Shown piece by piece: positions 1 through 8,119 of a stretch of 64,000 bases of DNA (position 1 is the first letter of the stretch; every line of letters begins with the position of its first letter). The position numbers were made by a program, and so were the translations under genes. The notes under the pieces are model-generated. The model saw only the letters and a program-made list of their open reading frames with translations. It did not search any database and was not told the origin of the DNA. Source of the stretch: Nonomuraea jabiensis (GTDB lineage: Bacteria > Actinomycetota > Actinomycetes > Streptosporangiales > Streptosporangiaceae); NCBI RefSeq assembly GCF_014204795.1, contig NZ_JACHMB010000001.1, forward strand, positions 9,250,501 through 9,314,500, in the 5' to 3' direction.

Positions 1-366
1 GCGGGTCAGGCGGTGGTGGGCCGCCCGCACACGTGCCTCCCAGTCGAGGTCGCCGCGCTCGATCGCCAGGCGCAGCATGACCGGCTCGATCGTGCGGCGG
101 GCCTCCGCGATCTGCTGCCACCGCCGGTCGGAGAAGTCAGGAACGGCGAAGCCGCGGTTGGGCAGCCGCACCGCGATGCCCTCGCCGACCAGCCGCACTA
201 GGGCCTCGCGTACGACGGCCAGGCTGACCTGGTGCTGCTGGGCCAGCTCCTGCGGCTTGAGCGCCTCGCCCGGGGCGTACTCGCCCCTCATGATCGCTTC
301 CTGGAGCCGGGCGTGGACACGCTCGGAGAGCATCTGTTTCGTCGATGGGTCGGCCGTCTGCGTCAT
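1..366 (-). CDS. GntR-family transcriptional regulator (C-terminus outside window)
   Basis: This is the first 122 residues of a DNA-binding repressor or activator. It starts at ATG (complement of 364-366) and stays open to the window edge. Residues 10-75 form a winged helix-turn-helix of the GntR type: LSERVHARLQEAIMRGEY, then PGEALKPQELAQQH and VVREALVRLVGEGI, then a wing with RLPNRGFAVPD. After it come RTIEPVMLRLAIERGD residues typical of the all-helical FCD/FadR effector domain, so the ligand is probably a small organic acid. It is transcribed away from the PEBP gene, and palindromes at 392-422 sit between the two. The family is clear; the ligand and targets are unknown. Confidence 0.85.
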   Translation of the reverse strand, partial: MTQTADPSTKQMLSERVHARLQEAIMRGEYAPGEALKPQELAQQHQVSLAVVREALVRLVGEGIAVRLPNRGFAVPDFSDRRWQQIAEARRTIEPVMLRLAIERGDLDWEARVRAAHHRLTR

Positions 367-383
367 GTCCTCAGGATAGACCA

Positions 384-422
384 TTCACCAAATAATCGAT
401 TATCCGTGTTATAGTCGATGAT
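384..422. promoter_or_regulatory. AT-rich divergent operator region with a 12-bp palindrome
   Basis: ATAATCGATTAT (392-403) is a perfect palindrome in an otherwise GC-rich stretch. A related copy, ATAGTCGATGAT, follows 19 bp later at 411-422. It lies between the start of the GntR gene and the PEBP gene, so autoregulation by the GntR protein is a reasonable inference. No promoter hexamers stand out clearly. Confidence 0.4.
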
Positions 423-505
423 GTCTGGCCAGCACCCTCGATGGCGCTGTCCGCGGATGCCGACTCCTCGGCTGACACCCTCGCCAGCTCAATGAAGGAA
501 CAGAC

Positions 506-1030
506 GTGAACAATCCCTTTGCCCGCCTCCCCGAGGTGCCCTCCTTCACCGTCACCAGCACCACGCTGGCCGACGGAGCTCCCTGGCCCGCCGAGCAGAT
601 GTCCGCAAGCCTCCCGGGAGGCAAGGACATCTCCCCGCAGCTGTCGTGGAGCGGCGCTCCTGAGGGGACGAAGAGCTACGCCGTCACGGTGTACGACCCG
701 GACGCGCCGACCGGCTCCGGGTTCTGGCACTGGGCCGTGGCCGATATCCCCGCCACCGTCACCGAGCTGCCCGAAGGCGCGGGCGACGACACCGGCTCCG
801 GCCTCCCCGAAGGCGCCCGCCAGCTGCCCAACGACGCCCGCGTGGCGCGTTACCTCGGCGCGGCCCCACCGGCGGGGCACGGCCCGCACCGCTACTTCGT
901 CGTGGTGCACGCCCTCGACACCGAGACCATCGGCGTCCCGGCCGGTGCCACCCCCGCGTACCTCGGCTTCACCATCGCCGGCCACATCCTCGGCCGCGCG
1001 GTCCTGACCGCCACCGCCGAAACCCCATGA
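506..1030 (+). CDS. YbhB/YbcL-family PEBP (Raf kinase inhibitor-like) protein
   Basis: A 174-residue cytosolic protein of the phosphatidylethanolamine-binding family. The signature is clear: LSWSGAPEGTKSYAVTVYDPDAPTG in pieces (residues 48-72), then GFWHWAVADIP, and later GPHRYFVVVHALD. The DPDAP and HRY segments line the anion-binding pocket in this family. Length is usual for bacterial members. A GAAGGAA ribosome site precedes the ATG. Its last codons overlap the start of the next gene by four bases (ATGA), so the pair is probably co-translated. The bacterial family has no settled biochemical role; small-ligand binding is the safest statement. Confidence 0.9.
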   Translation: MNNPFARLPEVPSFTVTSTTLADGAPWPAEQMSASLPGGKDISPQLSWSGAPEGTKSYAVTVYDPDAPTGSGFWHWAVADIPATVTELPEGAGDDTGSGLPEGARQLPNDARVARYLGAAPPAGHGPHRYFVVVHALDTETIGVPAGATPAYLGFTIAGHILGRAVLTATAETP

Positions 1031-1431
1031 CCGTGACCCCGATCGAGCTCTCCGCGTCCGGCATCCACCTGTCCCGGGGCGGCAGGATCCACGCCGGCGC
1101 CCGGCCGGTGGACGCCGGGCGCGATGGCTGGCACCTGAAGGCGTTCCACGCCAGGACCGGTGTCGACGTCCACGCCGACCACTGGCAGGTGAACACCGAG
1201 GCCGAGAAGATCGTGTCCTGCATCATCGGCAAGATCCGCCTCTACCTCCGTCCGGAACGGCCGGGACGGCAGGAGGGAGAGGAGGAGGAGGAGATCAGGC
1301 TGACGGCCGGCTCCGCCGCCATCGTTCCGCGCGGACGGTGGCACCGGATCCAGCTCGACATCCCCAGCACCATCATGACCATCACTGCGCCATGTGGCGG
1401 CCGTTTGGAGAGATGCGCCGATCCCCTCTGA
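1027..1431 (+). CDS. Cupin-like small protein
   Basis: A 134-residue protein that starts inside the end of the PEBP gene (ATGA overlap). The order of segments fits a single cupin barrel: DVHADHWQVNTEAEKIVSCI, a GKIRLYLRPE strand, then LTAGSAAIVPRGRWHRIQLD. The His-Glu spacing of HADHWQVNTEAE and the later WHR resemble the two metal-binding cupin motifs, but the usual PxGxxxxHxH is not exact, so metal binding is uncertain. A run of acidic residues (GEEEEE, about 86-91) lies between the motifs. Substrate unknown; it probably works with the PEBP protein. Confidence 0.6.
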   Translation: MTVTPIELSASGIHLSRGGRIHAGARPVDAGRDGWHLKAFHARTGVDVHADHWQVNTEAEKIVSCIIGKIRLYLRPERPGRQEGEEEEEIRLTAGSAAIVPRGRWHRIQLDIPSTIMTITAPCGGRLERCADPL

Positions 1432-1687
1432 CGGCGCCTGCTCTCTGACGGCGCGCGCCTTATGGTGGCCGACGCCCTCCAACGGCACCCGCTCCTAGCT
1501 TCGCTTAAGCGGTCGAGCAGGTGAGCCTCGACGGGAAACGGCCACCGCGTGATGCTCCGAGTACGACCAAGTGCCCGGAGGTGGGCGATGGCCGTCCCTA
1601 CTTGCCTTACAACCCCAGATAATTTGTCAGGCATGTTGGTCGAGACTCCCCTTGCCACACATGCCTGACGCTTCGAATGCACCCCAG
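1432..1687. other. Intergenic stretch, no gene seen
   Basis: No convincing reading frame. It holds a perfect 10-bp inverted repeat (GTCAGGCATG at 1626-1635, CATGCCTGAC at 1660-1669) and an 11-bp direct repeat ACCCCAGATAA (1611-1621 and 1681-1691) just upstream of the transposase relic. These may be remains of a recombination site of the Tn3 element, but that is a guess. Confidence 0.4.
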
Positions 1688-2423
1688 ATAACCAAGGAGA
1701 TCCACGCCGACACGCAAGGCCAGTCATTCCCTGTCTTCGCACTGGCGCACCTGTTCGGGTTCAGCTGCTGCCGCGCATCCGCAACTTCCGGGACCTGACC
1801 TTCCACCGGCCCGAGCCCGGCGTCCGGTACCGGCATATCGACGCGCTGTTCGGCGAGCCGATCAACTGGCAGCTGATCGAGAACCACTGGCAGGACCTGA
1901 TGAAGGTGGCCATCTCCATCCGCGAAGGCGAGCTGTCGTCGATCACGCTGCTGCGGCGGCTGCGGCACGACTCCAAACGCACCAAGATCTACCGTGCTTT
2001 TCGCGAGCTGGGCCGCGTGATCCGCACCATGGTGCTGTTGCGGTACGTCTCCGACGCCACGCTGCGGGAGAACATCACCCGGGCCACCAACATGGTCGAG
2101 TCCTTCAACAACTTCTCCAAGTGGATCGGGTTCGGCAACAACGGCGTGATCGCCGAAAACGAACCCGAGGAACAGGAAAAGCGATCAAGTTCAACACCCT
2201 GGTCGCCGACCTGATCATGTACCAGACCACCCTGGACATGTCGCTGGTGCTCAACCGGCTGCGCAGCGAGGGCGAGACGGTGCATCGCGCCGACGTGGCC
2301 ATCATGTCGCCCTACCAGGAGGACAACGTGCGCCGCTTCGGCGACTACATCTACGACCTGAACGCGCCGCTGGACGGCATGGAGGTCCACCTCGACCTCG
2401 GCGAGGAGGTCGACGCAGCCTGA
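1688..2423 (+). pseudogene. Tn3-family transposase, C-terminal relic with two frameshifts
   Basis: Three consecutive frames together rebuild the last third of a Tn3-type transposase (DDE recombinase that moves replicative transposons). The first piece, about 1688-1760, reads IHADTQGQSFPVFALAHLFG, containing an Asp of the catalytic triad. The second, 1766-2175, reads LLPRIRNFRDLTFHRP and continues through RENITRATNMVESFNNF. The third, 2176-2423, reads KAIKFNTLVADLIMYQ and runs to a TGA. The N-terminal two thirds are absent. The frame changes near 1762 and 2175 rule out a functional protein. It marks an old transposon insertion. Confidence 0.85.
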
Positions 2424-2736
2424 GCCGGGCTCTGCCGCCGCAGGTGAGCCAGCGTTGCCAACGTTTGGCGCGAGGGGGATACCGGCGAAAACAGCGATCA
2501 GGGTCGGCGTGGCGCGCTGCTGGACCTGCTCGATCTCATGGGTACGCGAGCCAAACCGTCCGCCGGCGCGCGGCCGCCGACGATGTGGCTGACTCGCCGC
2601 CACGTGCAGACGTCGGGCTGATGCCTGGACATTGCGCCTGCTGGAACCAACGCGCCCCAGCAGGCAGATCGCTGTTTCGTGAGCGAGAGCGGCGGCGACG
2701 ATGACGCCGCCCAGCGGGGATGAGAGGCGCCGACGG
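2424..2736. other. Intergenic stretch between Tn3 relic and WYL regulator
   Basis: Short open frames exist on both strands but none resembles a known family or has a ribosome site. Probably degenerate transposon flank plus the 3' side of the regulator gene. Confidence 0.4.
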
Positions 2737-3684
2737 CTACGGTGCGGGATGGGAGCGGGCGACGGCCAGGGTGAGCGCGGTGACGTGCTCGGCGAGTGCC
2801 GCGACCAGCGCGGGCGGACTGCGGACGGTGAAGGGCCAGGGCAGGCCGGTGAGGATGCGCGCCATGGCGGGCAGGTTCTCCGCGCCGCTGACCAGGAGCA
2901 CGCCGCCGTCGGGGCAGGCGTGCAGGTTGCCGAAGGTGGCCGGCAACTGGTCGCGGGCGGTGTCCAGGTCGGTGTCGAGCCATACCTCGGTGCGGTGGGT
3001 CCAGGCGCCGAGCGTCAACATGCGCAGGACGTGGGTGACGGGGTCGAAACCGTCGGGCGGGGTGAATGTGCCGGGCAGTTCGGCGGCGTCGCTGATCCTG
3101 TCCAGGCGGTACATGCGGATGGCGGCGCGGAGATGGTCGTGTCCGACCAGGTACCAGCGGCGGGCGTGCACGACGAGCCCGTACGGGTCCACCTCGCGTG
3201 CGCCGTGGGTGTGCTCGATCCGGACGGTGTGCCGCGCGTGGACGGCGGCGGCCAGCGTCAGCGCCAGGTGTGGTTCGGGGGTCAGCGGGCCTGCCGTCGC
3301 CGAGGTGGCGGCGATCAACGCGGTGACGCGCCGGCGCAGCGGCGCGGGCAGGACGCGGTTGAGTTTGACCAGCGCCCGGTCGGTCGGGCCGGGCTCTCCC
3401 ACCTGTTCGTGCTGTTTGCCGGTGGCCAGCGCGACCGCGACGGCGACCGCTTCGTCGTCGGCGAGCATCAGGGGCGGCAGGCGTACGCCGCGGGCCAGCC
3501 GGTAGCCGCCGTAGCGTCCGCGGACGGACTCGACGGGGATGTCCATGTCGCGCAGGGCGGTGATGTAGCGGCGGACGGCGCGGGCGTCGACGTCCAGGCG
3601 CCGGGCCAGTTCGTCGGCGGACACCAGGCCGCGCTCTTGCAGGATCTCCAGCAGCGCCAGGACGCGAGTCGCGGGACGGGACAC
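2737..3684 (-). CDS. WYL-domain transcriptional regulator (DeoR-type HTH)
   Basis: A 315-residue regulator from a GTG at 3684, chosen because the helix-turn-helix follows directly: SRPATRVLALLEILQERG, then SADELARRLDVDARAVRRYI and RGRYGGYRLARG. A WYL effector domain follows, with HTVRIEHTHGAREVDPYGLV and ARRWYLVGHDHLRAAIRMYR; the segment RRWYLVG is the WYL core. The C-terminal WCX part ends near DQLPATFGNL. Such proteins sense small molecules or nucleic-acid ligands. It is divergent from the two hydrolase genes with about 85 bp between, so it probably controls them. A further in-frame GTG/ATG upstream (to 3720) would add 12 unlikely residues. Confidence 0.88.
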   Translation of the reverse strand: MSRPATRVLALLEILQERGLVSADELARRLDVDARAVRRYITALRDMDIPVESVRGRYGGYRLARGVRLPPLMLADDEAVAVAVALATGKQHEQVGEPGPTDRALVKLNRVLPAPLRRRVTALIAATSATAGPLTPEPHLALTLAAAVHARHTVRIEHTHGAREVDPYGLVVHARRWYLVGHDHLRAAIRMYRLDRISDAAELPGTFTPPDGFDPVTHVLRMLTLGAWTHRTEVWLDTDLDTARDQLPATFGNLHACPDGGVLLVSGAENLPAMARILTGLPWPFTVRSPPALVAALAEHVTALTLAVARSHPAP

Positions 3685-3768
3685 GGTCGCGATCCTAATG
3701 AGGGCAGAAAGCGTCCACAATCCTCCCTAGCCTTACGCCGGTAAGAGAGATCGAAAGGAGTCGACGCG

Positions 3769-4467
3769 ATGTCGACCATCGTTCTTGTCGGCGGTTCGTT
3801 CCTCGGCGCATGGGCCTGGGAGCGCGTCACGCCGCTGCTGACCGCGTACGGCCACCAGGTGCATCCGCTGACGCTCACCGGTTTCGGCGACCGCGCGCAT
3901 CTGGGCTCGCCGGACACGACGCTCACCACGCATGCCCGCGACATCACGGCCGCGATCGAGTACGCCGGGCTGCGCGAGGTGGTGCTGGTGGCGCACTCCT
4001 ACGGCGGAGCCCCGGCCACGATCGCCGCCACCACGATTCCCGGACGGATCGCCCGGCTGATCTACCTCGCCGCGCTGCTGCCCGAGCCGGGCCAGAGCCT
4101 GTTCGACATCACTCCCGCGCCCGTCGTCGAAGCGATCATGCAGACTGTCCGGGACGGGCGTATCCCGGTGATGAACGACGAGATCATCGACGCCAACTTC
4201 GGCGAGCACGGGCTCACCCCCGAGGACCGGGCCTGGCTGCGGGCACGCGGCGCCGGCCAGCCCATCGGCACCTACCAGGACCCGGCGCCGACAGACCTCA
4301 GCGCGGCGCAGCGGCTGCCCCGCACCTACATCGCCTGCGCGGCCGACCCGGGCGGCCCGCCGCGCATGCCGGGCATGAAGGTGATCACGCTGGACTCCGG
4401 ACACTGGCCGATGATCACCGAACCGGAGTCGCTGGCCCGGGTGCTGGACGAGGCGGCCCGGTCATGA
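3769..4467 (+). CDS. Alpha/beta hydrolase, methyl-esterase (MES/HNL-like) type
   Basis: A 232-residue cytosolic hydrolase. The oxyanion loop is VLVGGSFLGAWAW (5-17), the nucleophile elbow is VAHSYGG (Ser about 76), and the C-terminal GHWPMITEPESLARVL holds the catalytic His. The cap region LLPEPGQSLFDITP resembles plant-type methylesterase and hydroxynitrile-lyase relatives common in actinomycetes. A GAAAGGA ribosome site precedes the ATG. It overlaps the next gene by four bases (ATGATG), so the two hydrolases form an operon facing the WYL regulator. The substrate is not known; an ester or lactone is likely. Confidence 0.85.
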   Translation: MSTIVLVGGSFLGAWAWERVTPLLTAYGHQVHPLTLTGFGDRAHLGSPDTTLTTHARDITAAIEYAGLREVVLVAHSYGGAPATIAATTIPGRIARLIYLAALLPEPGQSLFDITPAPVVEAIMQTVRDGRIPVMNDEIIDANFGEHGLTPEDRAWLRARGAGQPIGTYQDPAPTDLSAAQRLPRTYIACAADPGGPPRMPGMKVITLDSGHWPMITEPESLARVLDEAARS

Positions 4468-5531
4468 TGCGGCCGTACCGGGTGAAGATTGCGCAGGAGA
4501 GCCTGGACGACCTGGCCGCCCGGCTGGCCGCGACCCGCTTCACCCGCCCGCTGCCCGGCCACGGGCTCGGCGTGCCCGCCGCCCGCGTCCAGCACCTGGT
4601 CGAGTACTGGCGCGACGGCTACGACTGGCGCGCCTGGGAGCGGCGGATCAACGTCCACCCGCAGTTCCTGACCGAGATCGATGGGCTGGACGTGCACTTC
4701 CTGCACATCCGCTCGCCCCGGCCGGACGCCCTGCCGCTCATCCTCACCCACGGCTGGCCCATGTCGGTCGTCGAGTTCCTTCCGCTGATCGACCGCCTGA
4801 GCGACGCCTTCCACCTCGTCATCCCCTCAGTGCCCGGCTTCGGGTTCTCCGGCGTACCGCGTGAGCCGGGCTGGAACCGCCGCCGCGTCGCCGCGGCGTG
4901 GGCGGAGCTGATGCGCCGGCTCGGGTACGAACGTTACGGCGCACACGGCAACGACATCGGCTCCCTGATTTCCATCGAGCTCGGACGCCTGGATCCGCAC
5001 CGCGTCGTCGGGGTGCACGTCACCCAGATCTTCTCCCTGCCCTCCGGCGATCCGGCGGAGCGCGCCCTGCTGGGAAGCGACGACCGGGCGAAACTGGCCG
5101 CCCTGGAACGCTTCATGGCCGACCGGAGCGCCTACCTCAACCTCCAAGCCACCCAGCCGCAAACCCTCGCGCACGCGCTTGCCGACTCCCCGGCCGGCCA
5201 GCTGGCCTGGAACCTGCAGCTGTTCGGCGAAGTGGTGAGCGACGACTACATCCTCACCAACGCCGCCATCTACTGGCTGACCGACACCGCCGGCAGCTCG
5301 GCCCTGATCGGCTATCACGGCAACCGGCCGCCTGCCGGGCCGTCATCGGTCCCGCTGGGCCTTGCCTGCTTTGCCGACGACTTCTTCCCCTCCATCCGCC
5401 CGCTCGCCGAACGCGACCACAGCGCCATCGTGCACTGGAACACCTACGACAAAGGCGGACACCATGCCGCGCAAGAGGAACCCCAGCTCCTCGCCGACGA
5501 CCTTCGCACGTTCTTCACCCTCCGCCGATGA
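4464..5531 (+). CDS. Epoxide hydrolase (EHN-domain, microsomal type)
   Basis: A 355-residue protein that opens epoxides to diols. The first 110 residues are the EHN domain (PYRVKIAQESLDDLAARLA, then the YWRDGYDWRAWERRIN stretch). The hydrolase core has HGWPMSVVEF as oxyanion hole, GNDIGSLISIELG with the nucleophile Asp, and KGGHHAAQEEPQLLADDLR with the catalytic His. The start ATG at 4464 overlaps the preceding hydrolase stop, indicating translational coupling. Length fits the family. Together with the preceding esterase it may degrade an exogenous epoxide- or ester-bearing compound sensed by the WYL regulator; that is inference. Confidence 0.9.
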   Translation: MMRPYRVKIAQESLDDLAARLAATRFTRPLPGHGLGVPAARVQHLVEYWRDGYDWRAWERRINVHPQFLTEIDGLDVHFLHIRSPRPDALPLILTHGWPMSVVEFLPLIDRLSDAFHLVIPSVPGFGFSGVPREPGWNRRRVAAAWAELMRRLGYERYGAHGNDIGSLISIELGRLDPHRVVGVHVTQIFSLPSGDPAERALLGSDDRAKLAALERFMADRSAYLNLQATQPQTLAHALADSPAGQLAWNLQLFGEVVSDDYILTNAAIYWLTDTAGSSALIGYHGNRPPAGPSSVPLGLACFADDFFPSIRPLAERDHSAIVHWNTYDKGGHHAAQEEPQLLADDLRTFFTLRR

Positions 5532-5604
5532 CGTCGCCCGCAAGCGCACCGGCCGCGGCACCGGTGGTCTTCACCCGATGGGGAACACAAAGGGGAACAA
5601 GCGC

Positions 5605-6189
5605 ATGCCGACCGCGTTCGTCGTCTTCTACCGGAACATGAACCTGGGCCACCCGAACAGCCCCACCCGGGCGATGCTCGAAGACGCGCTGCGTGCCGCG
5701 GGGGCGTCGTCGGCACGGTCGTTCCAGACGAACGGGACGGTCCTGATCGAGGTCGGCGACACCTCGCCCCGCGAGGTGGTGAACCGGGCGGCGCCGCGGT
5801 TGCTGACGGTCAGCGGCTACGGCGACGCCGTGTTCGTGCGTCCACTCGACCAGCTCGCGGCGATCCTTGAGCGCGACCCCTTCGCTGGCAGCGGCGACGA
5901 ACACATCTATCGTGAGACCTTCACCTTCTTCGACAGCGTTCAGGAGTTCGGTGCCCCGCTGCCCTGGACGAATGACCGAGGCGATGTCCGCATCATCGAG
6001 ATCGGCGGCGGCGTGGCGTTGAGCGTCATCAAAAGGATCGCAACCCGGGTCGGCAGTCCCACCGCCGAGGTAGAGGCGAGGCTTAAAGTCCCCGCCACCA
6101 CCCGCACCGCAAGGACGGTCAAGCGCCTGGTCAAGCGTTTCACTGAGCCGGTGACGGACCCGGCCCACAGTTACGGCGAGCGACAGTGA
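5605..6189 (+). CDS. DUF1697 domain protein
   Basis: A 194-residue protein starting MPTAFVVFYRNMNLGHPN. This replaces the usual LLRGINVGG of DUF1697 proteins but keeps the layout: LEDALRAAGASSARSFQTNGTVLIE, then a YGDAVFVRPLDQLAAIL segment and VGSPTAEVEARLKV, where family members have the pattern following TTRN. Its C-terminus TTRTARTVKRLVKRF is also typical. The ATG at 5605 was chosen because AAAGGGGAA precedes it; an in-frame ATG at 5578 has no site. Function of the family is unknown. Confidence 0.75.
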   Translation: MPTAFVVFYRNMNLGHPNSPTRAMLEDALRAAGASSARSFQTNGTVLIEVGDTSPREVVNRAAPRLLTVSGYGDAVFVRPLDQLAAILERDPFAGSGDEHIYRETFTFFDSVQEFGAPLPWTNDRGDVRIIEIGGGVALSVIKRIATRVGSPTAEVEARLKVPATTRTARTVKRLVKRFTEPVTDPAHSYGERQ

Positions 6190-6219
6190 TCGCCCGGCTG
6201 CACATCACCACAGCCCAAC

Positions 6220-6273
6220 TTCCGAGATTGACACAATCTCGGAGTTGACTCCCAGGTATGACTTCCGAGATTA
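6220..6273. promoter_or_regulatory. Dyad overlapping the start of the integrase gene
   Basis: CCGAGATTG (6222-6230) and CAATCTCGG (6234-6242) form a perfect 9-bp inverted repeat with a 3-bp spacer. A third half-copy, TTCCGAGATT, recurs at 6263-6272 just inside the coding sequence. The arrangement suits either autorepression or a recombinase core site. The intervening 18 bp at 6241-6258 also occurs at 49652-49669. Confidence 0.45.
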
Positions 6274-7205
6274 CGAAGCGCCGTCCGGGCGCCCGCCCCA
6301 CCCGGCTGCCGCCCGCCTACGACACGGTGCTCGGCGAGTACGCTGCGGCGCTGGAACGCGCGCCGCTGTCGGATGAGACCCGGCGCACCTACCGCTCCCG
6401 CGTGCGCATGTACCTGTCCTGGCTGGCCGATCACGCCGCCACCTATTCCACCGATCCCCTCGCCGATCGGCAGGCACGGGACTGGGCGGTGCGCGACTAC
6501 CGCATGTGGCTGCTGCGCGACGGCCCGGCCAGGCGCAGCCGCGTCTACGTCAACTCCATCCTCACCGCGCTGGACGACTTCCACGTCCGCCGGGGTCTGG
6601 GCAAGGCCGACGTCGCCCGCGAAGACCTGCCCAAGAGCGCACCGCGCGCGCTGGCCGAGGGCGCCCGCATCCGCTGGCTGCGCGCCGTGGAGGCGCATCT
6701 GTCGCCCCGGGGCCGGTGCATCGCGCTGATCCCGTACTACGCCGGCGCGCGCATCAGTGAGGTCGTCCGGCTCGACATCGGCGACGTCCAGATGTCGGCC
6801 CGCAAGGGCAGGCTGCGCCTGTACGGCAAAGGCGGCAAGTTTCGCGAGGTCGACATCCACCCCAAGCTCCGCAGTGAGCTGCAGCTCTGGCTGGATGAAC
6901 GCCCCAACTGGCCCCGCGCTGGCGACAACCGGGCCCTGTTCCTCAACGCCAAGGGCGGACGGCTGACCGCCCGGGCCGCTGGCGGCATCATCGCCGAGAT
7001 CGCCCAGACAGCAGGGCTGGACGATCCCACCACCGCGCACGTCCTGCGTCACACGCTCGCCACCACGCTGGTCCGCGGTAAGACTGACCTGGTTCTGGTC
7101 GCCGAGATCCTTGGCCACGCCCGCCTGGAGACCACCCGCCGCTACAGCTTGCCGTCCGACAAGGACAAGGAAGAGGCCCTCAAGCTGATCACAGTTGACC
7201 ACTAG
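6258..7205 (+). CDS. Tyrosine recombinase (XerC/D-like integrase)
   Basis: A 315-residue site-specific recombinase. The N-terminal SAM-like core-binding domain covers residues 22-125. The catalytic set is complete: Arg165 in GARISEVVRL, Lys191 in YGKGGKF, His261 and Arg264 in HVLRHTL, His287 in LGHARLETT, and the nucleophile Tyr296. It lacks the AP2-type arm-binding domain of large phage integrases, so it resembles Xer-like or small mobile-element enzymes. The ATG at 6258 is preceded by GGAGTTGACT, giving a plausible ribosome site. No matching element ends are visible around it. A relic of a second recombinase lies 230 bp downstream. Confidence 0.9.
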   Translation: MTSEITKRRPGARPTRLPPAYDTVLGEYAAALERAPLSDETRRTYRSRVRMYLSWLADHAATYSTDPLADRQARDWAVRDYRMWLLRDGPARRSRVYVNSILTALDDFHVRRGLGKADVAREDLPKSAPRALAEGARIRWLRAVEAHLSPRGRCIALIPYYAGARISEVVRLDIGDVQMSARKGRLRLYGKGGKFREVDIHPKLRSELQLWLDERPNWPRAGDNRALFLNAKGGRLTARAAGGIIAEIAQTAGLDDPTTAHVLRHTLATTLVRGKTDLVLVAEILGHARLETTRRYSLPSDKDKEEALKLITVDH

Positions 7206-7433
7206 CCGTACATCTGCCTGGGGAAACTGGCGTAAAGATCGACTCATGGCCGGTTTTACCCCTATCTCGGCTGGACCCGACCGTACGCCCGTCCGGTGGT
7301 GGGCGTCGGCCGCGACGTCGACCGGGTCGTGGGGGAGGAGCGAAGTCGCCACGACGCGTGACGGTACGTCGAAACGTGGAGCTGCACGCCCCCCGCTCAA
7401 CCGCGCTGATCTCACAGCCTCCCAGTCTGGACG

Positions 7434-7655
7434 AAGCGATACCTCGATCTCGCCATGCGCGGAGTCCGCTCAGCCGAGGTCACCGCCAAGATCTCCCGGC
7501 ATCTGGAGCGCTTCGGCGCCTGGATCACGCGCGGCCTCGGGCATGCCGAGGCTCTCGGCCGTCACCCCGCGCGAGATCACCGCCTGTCGTGACCACCTGG
7601 CCACCGCTGGCAACCGCGGCCGCGACAACGTGCCCGCGCCGATGGCGCCGGCGCG
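7434..7655 (+). pseudogene. Recombinase N-terminal fragment, frameshifted
   Basis: Two frames read together give RGVRSAEVTAKISRHLERF, GAWITRGLGHAE, and then, after a frame change near 7545, LSAVTPREITACRDHLATAG. This is the SAM-like N-terminal domain of a tyrosine recombinase. The catalytic domain is absent, so it is a relic. It sits just after the intact integrase and may record an earlier insertion. The preceding 7206-7433 shows nothing recognisable. Confidence 0.6.
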
Positions 7656-7750
7656 ACTCGTGTTGATCTCAGTGAGATCCAACTGACCTCCAAGCCCGCG
7701 GCTGTGCACTTGTGCCGAAGGTTGGTAGGGAAACGAGATTGGAGTCATCG

Positions 7751-7999
7751 GTGTCAGGACTCTTCAGGGGGACCAACGGCAGGCGGATCGTCGCCGTGCT
7801 GTTCGGCGCTGTCGCTGCCGCCGTGATCGGCGCCACGGCCGCCACGCCCGCTCAGGCGGCGCCGCCGTGGTGGTCGTACGGGGACGATGCCGGGGACGCG
7901 GGTCTGTACCAGGTCCATTACGAGGACGGTCGCCCGTTCACCGTGGAGCTGTGCTGGACGTACGAGTGGGGCCAGGTGCCCTGCGGCCGGTACTTCTGA
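7751..7999 (+). CDS. Small secreted protein with two cysteines
   Basis: An 82-residue precursor starting at GTG 7751, chosen because GGAG lies six bases upstream. A signal peptide is obvious: GRRIVAVLFGAVAAAVIGAT, with a likely cleavage after TPAQA. The mature part is only about 45 residues, rich in aromatic residues (APPWWSYGDD, CWTYEWGQVPC) with two cysteines that could form one disulfide. A strong hairpin terminator follows at 8006-8033. No family recognised; related short aromatic secreted proteins are frequent in actinomycetes and may act at the cell surface. Confidence 0.65.
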   Translation: MSGLFRGTNGRRIVAVLFGAVAAAVIGATAATPAQAAPPWWSYGDDAGDAGLYQVHYEDGRPFTVELCWTYEWGQVPCGRYF

Positions 8000-8005
8000 C
8001 CAGAT

Positions 8006-8033
8006 CGGCCGGGCCCTCGCAGGGGCCCGGCCG
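8006..8033. terminator. Hairpin terminator
   Basis: CGGCCGGGCCC (8006-8016) pairs perfectly with GGGCCCGGCCG (8023-8033) across a 6-nt loop, followed by TTCTC. It ends the small secreted protein gene. Confidence 0.75.
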
Positions 8034-8119
8034 TTCTCATGCGACCGGACCGTACGCGGCCGGCTCGCCGTGATCAAGCATGCCGCAACACCGTGAACCC
8101 CCGACTGGAGGACCTGACC

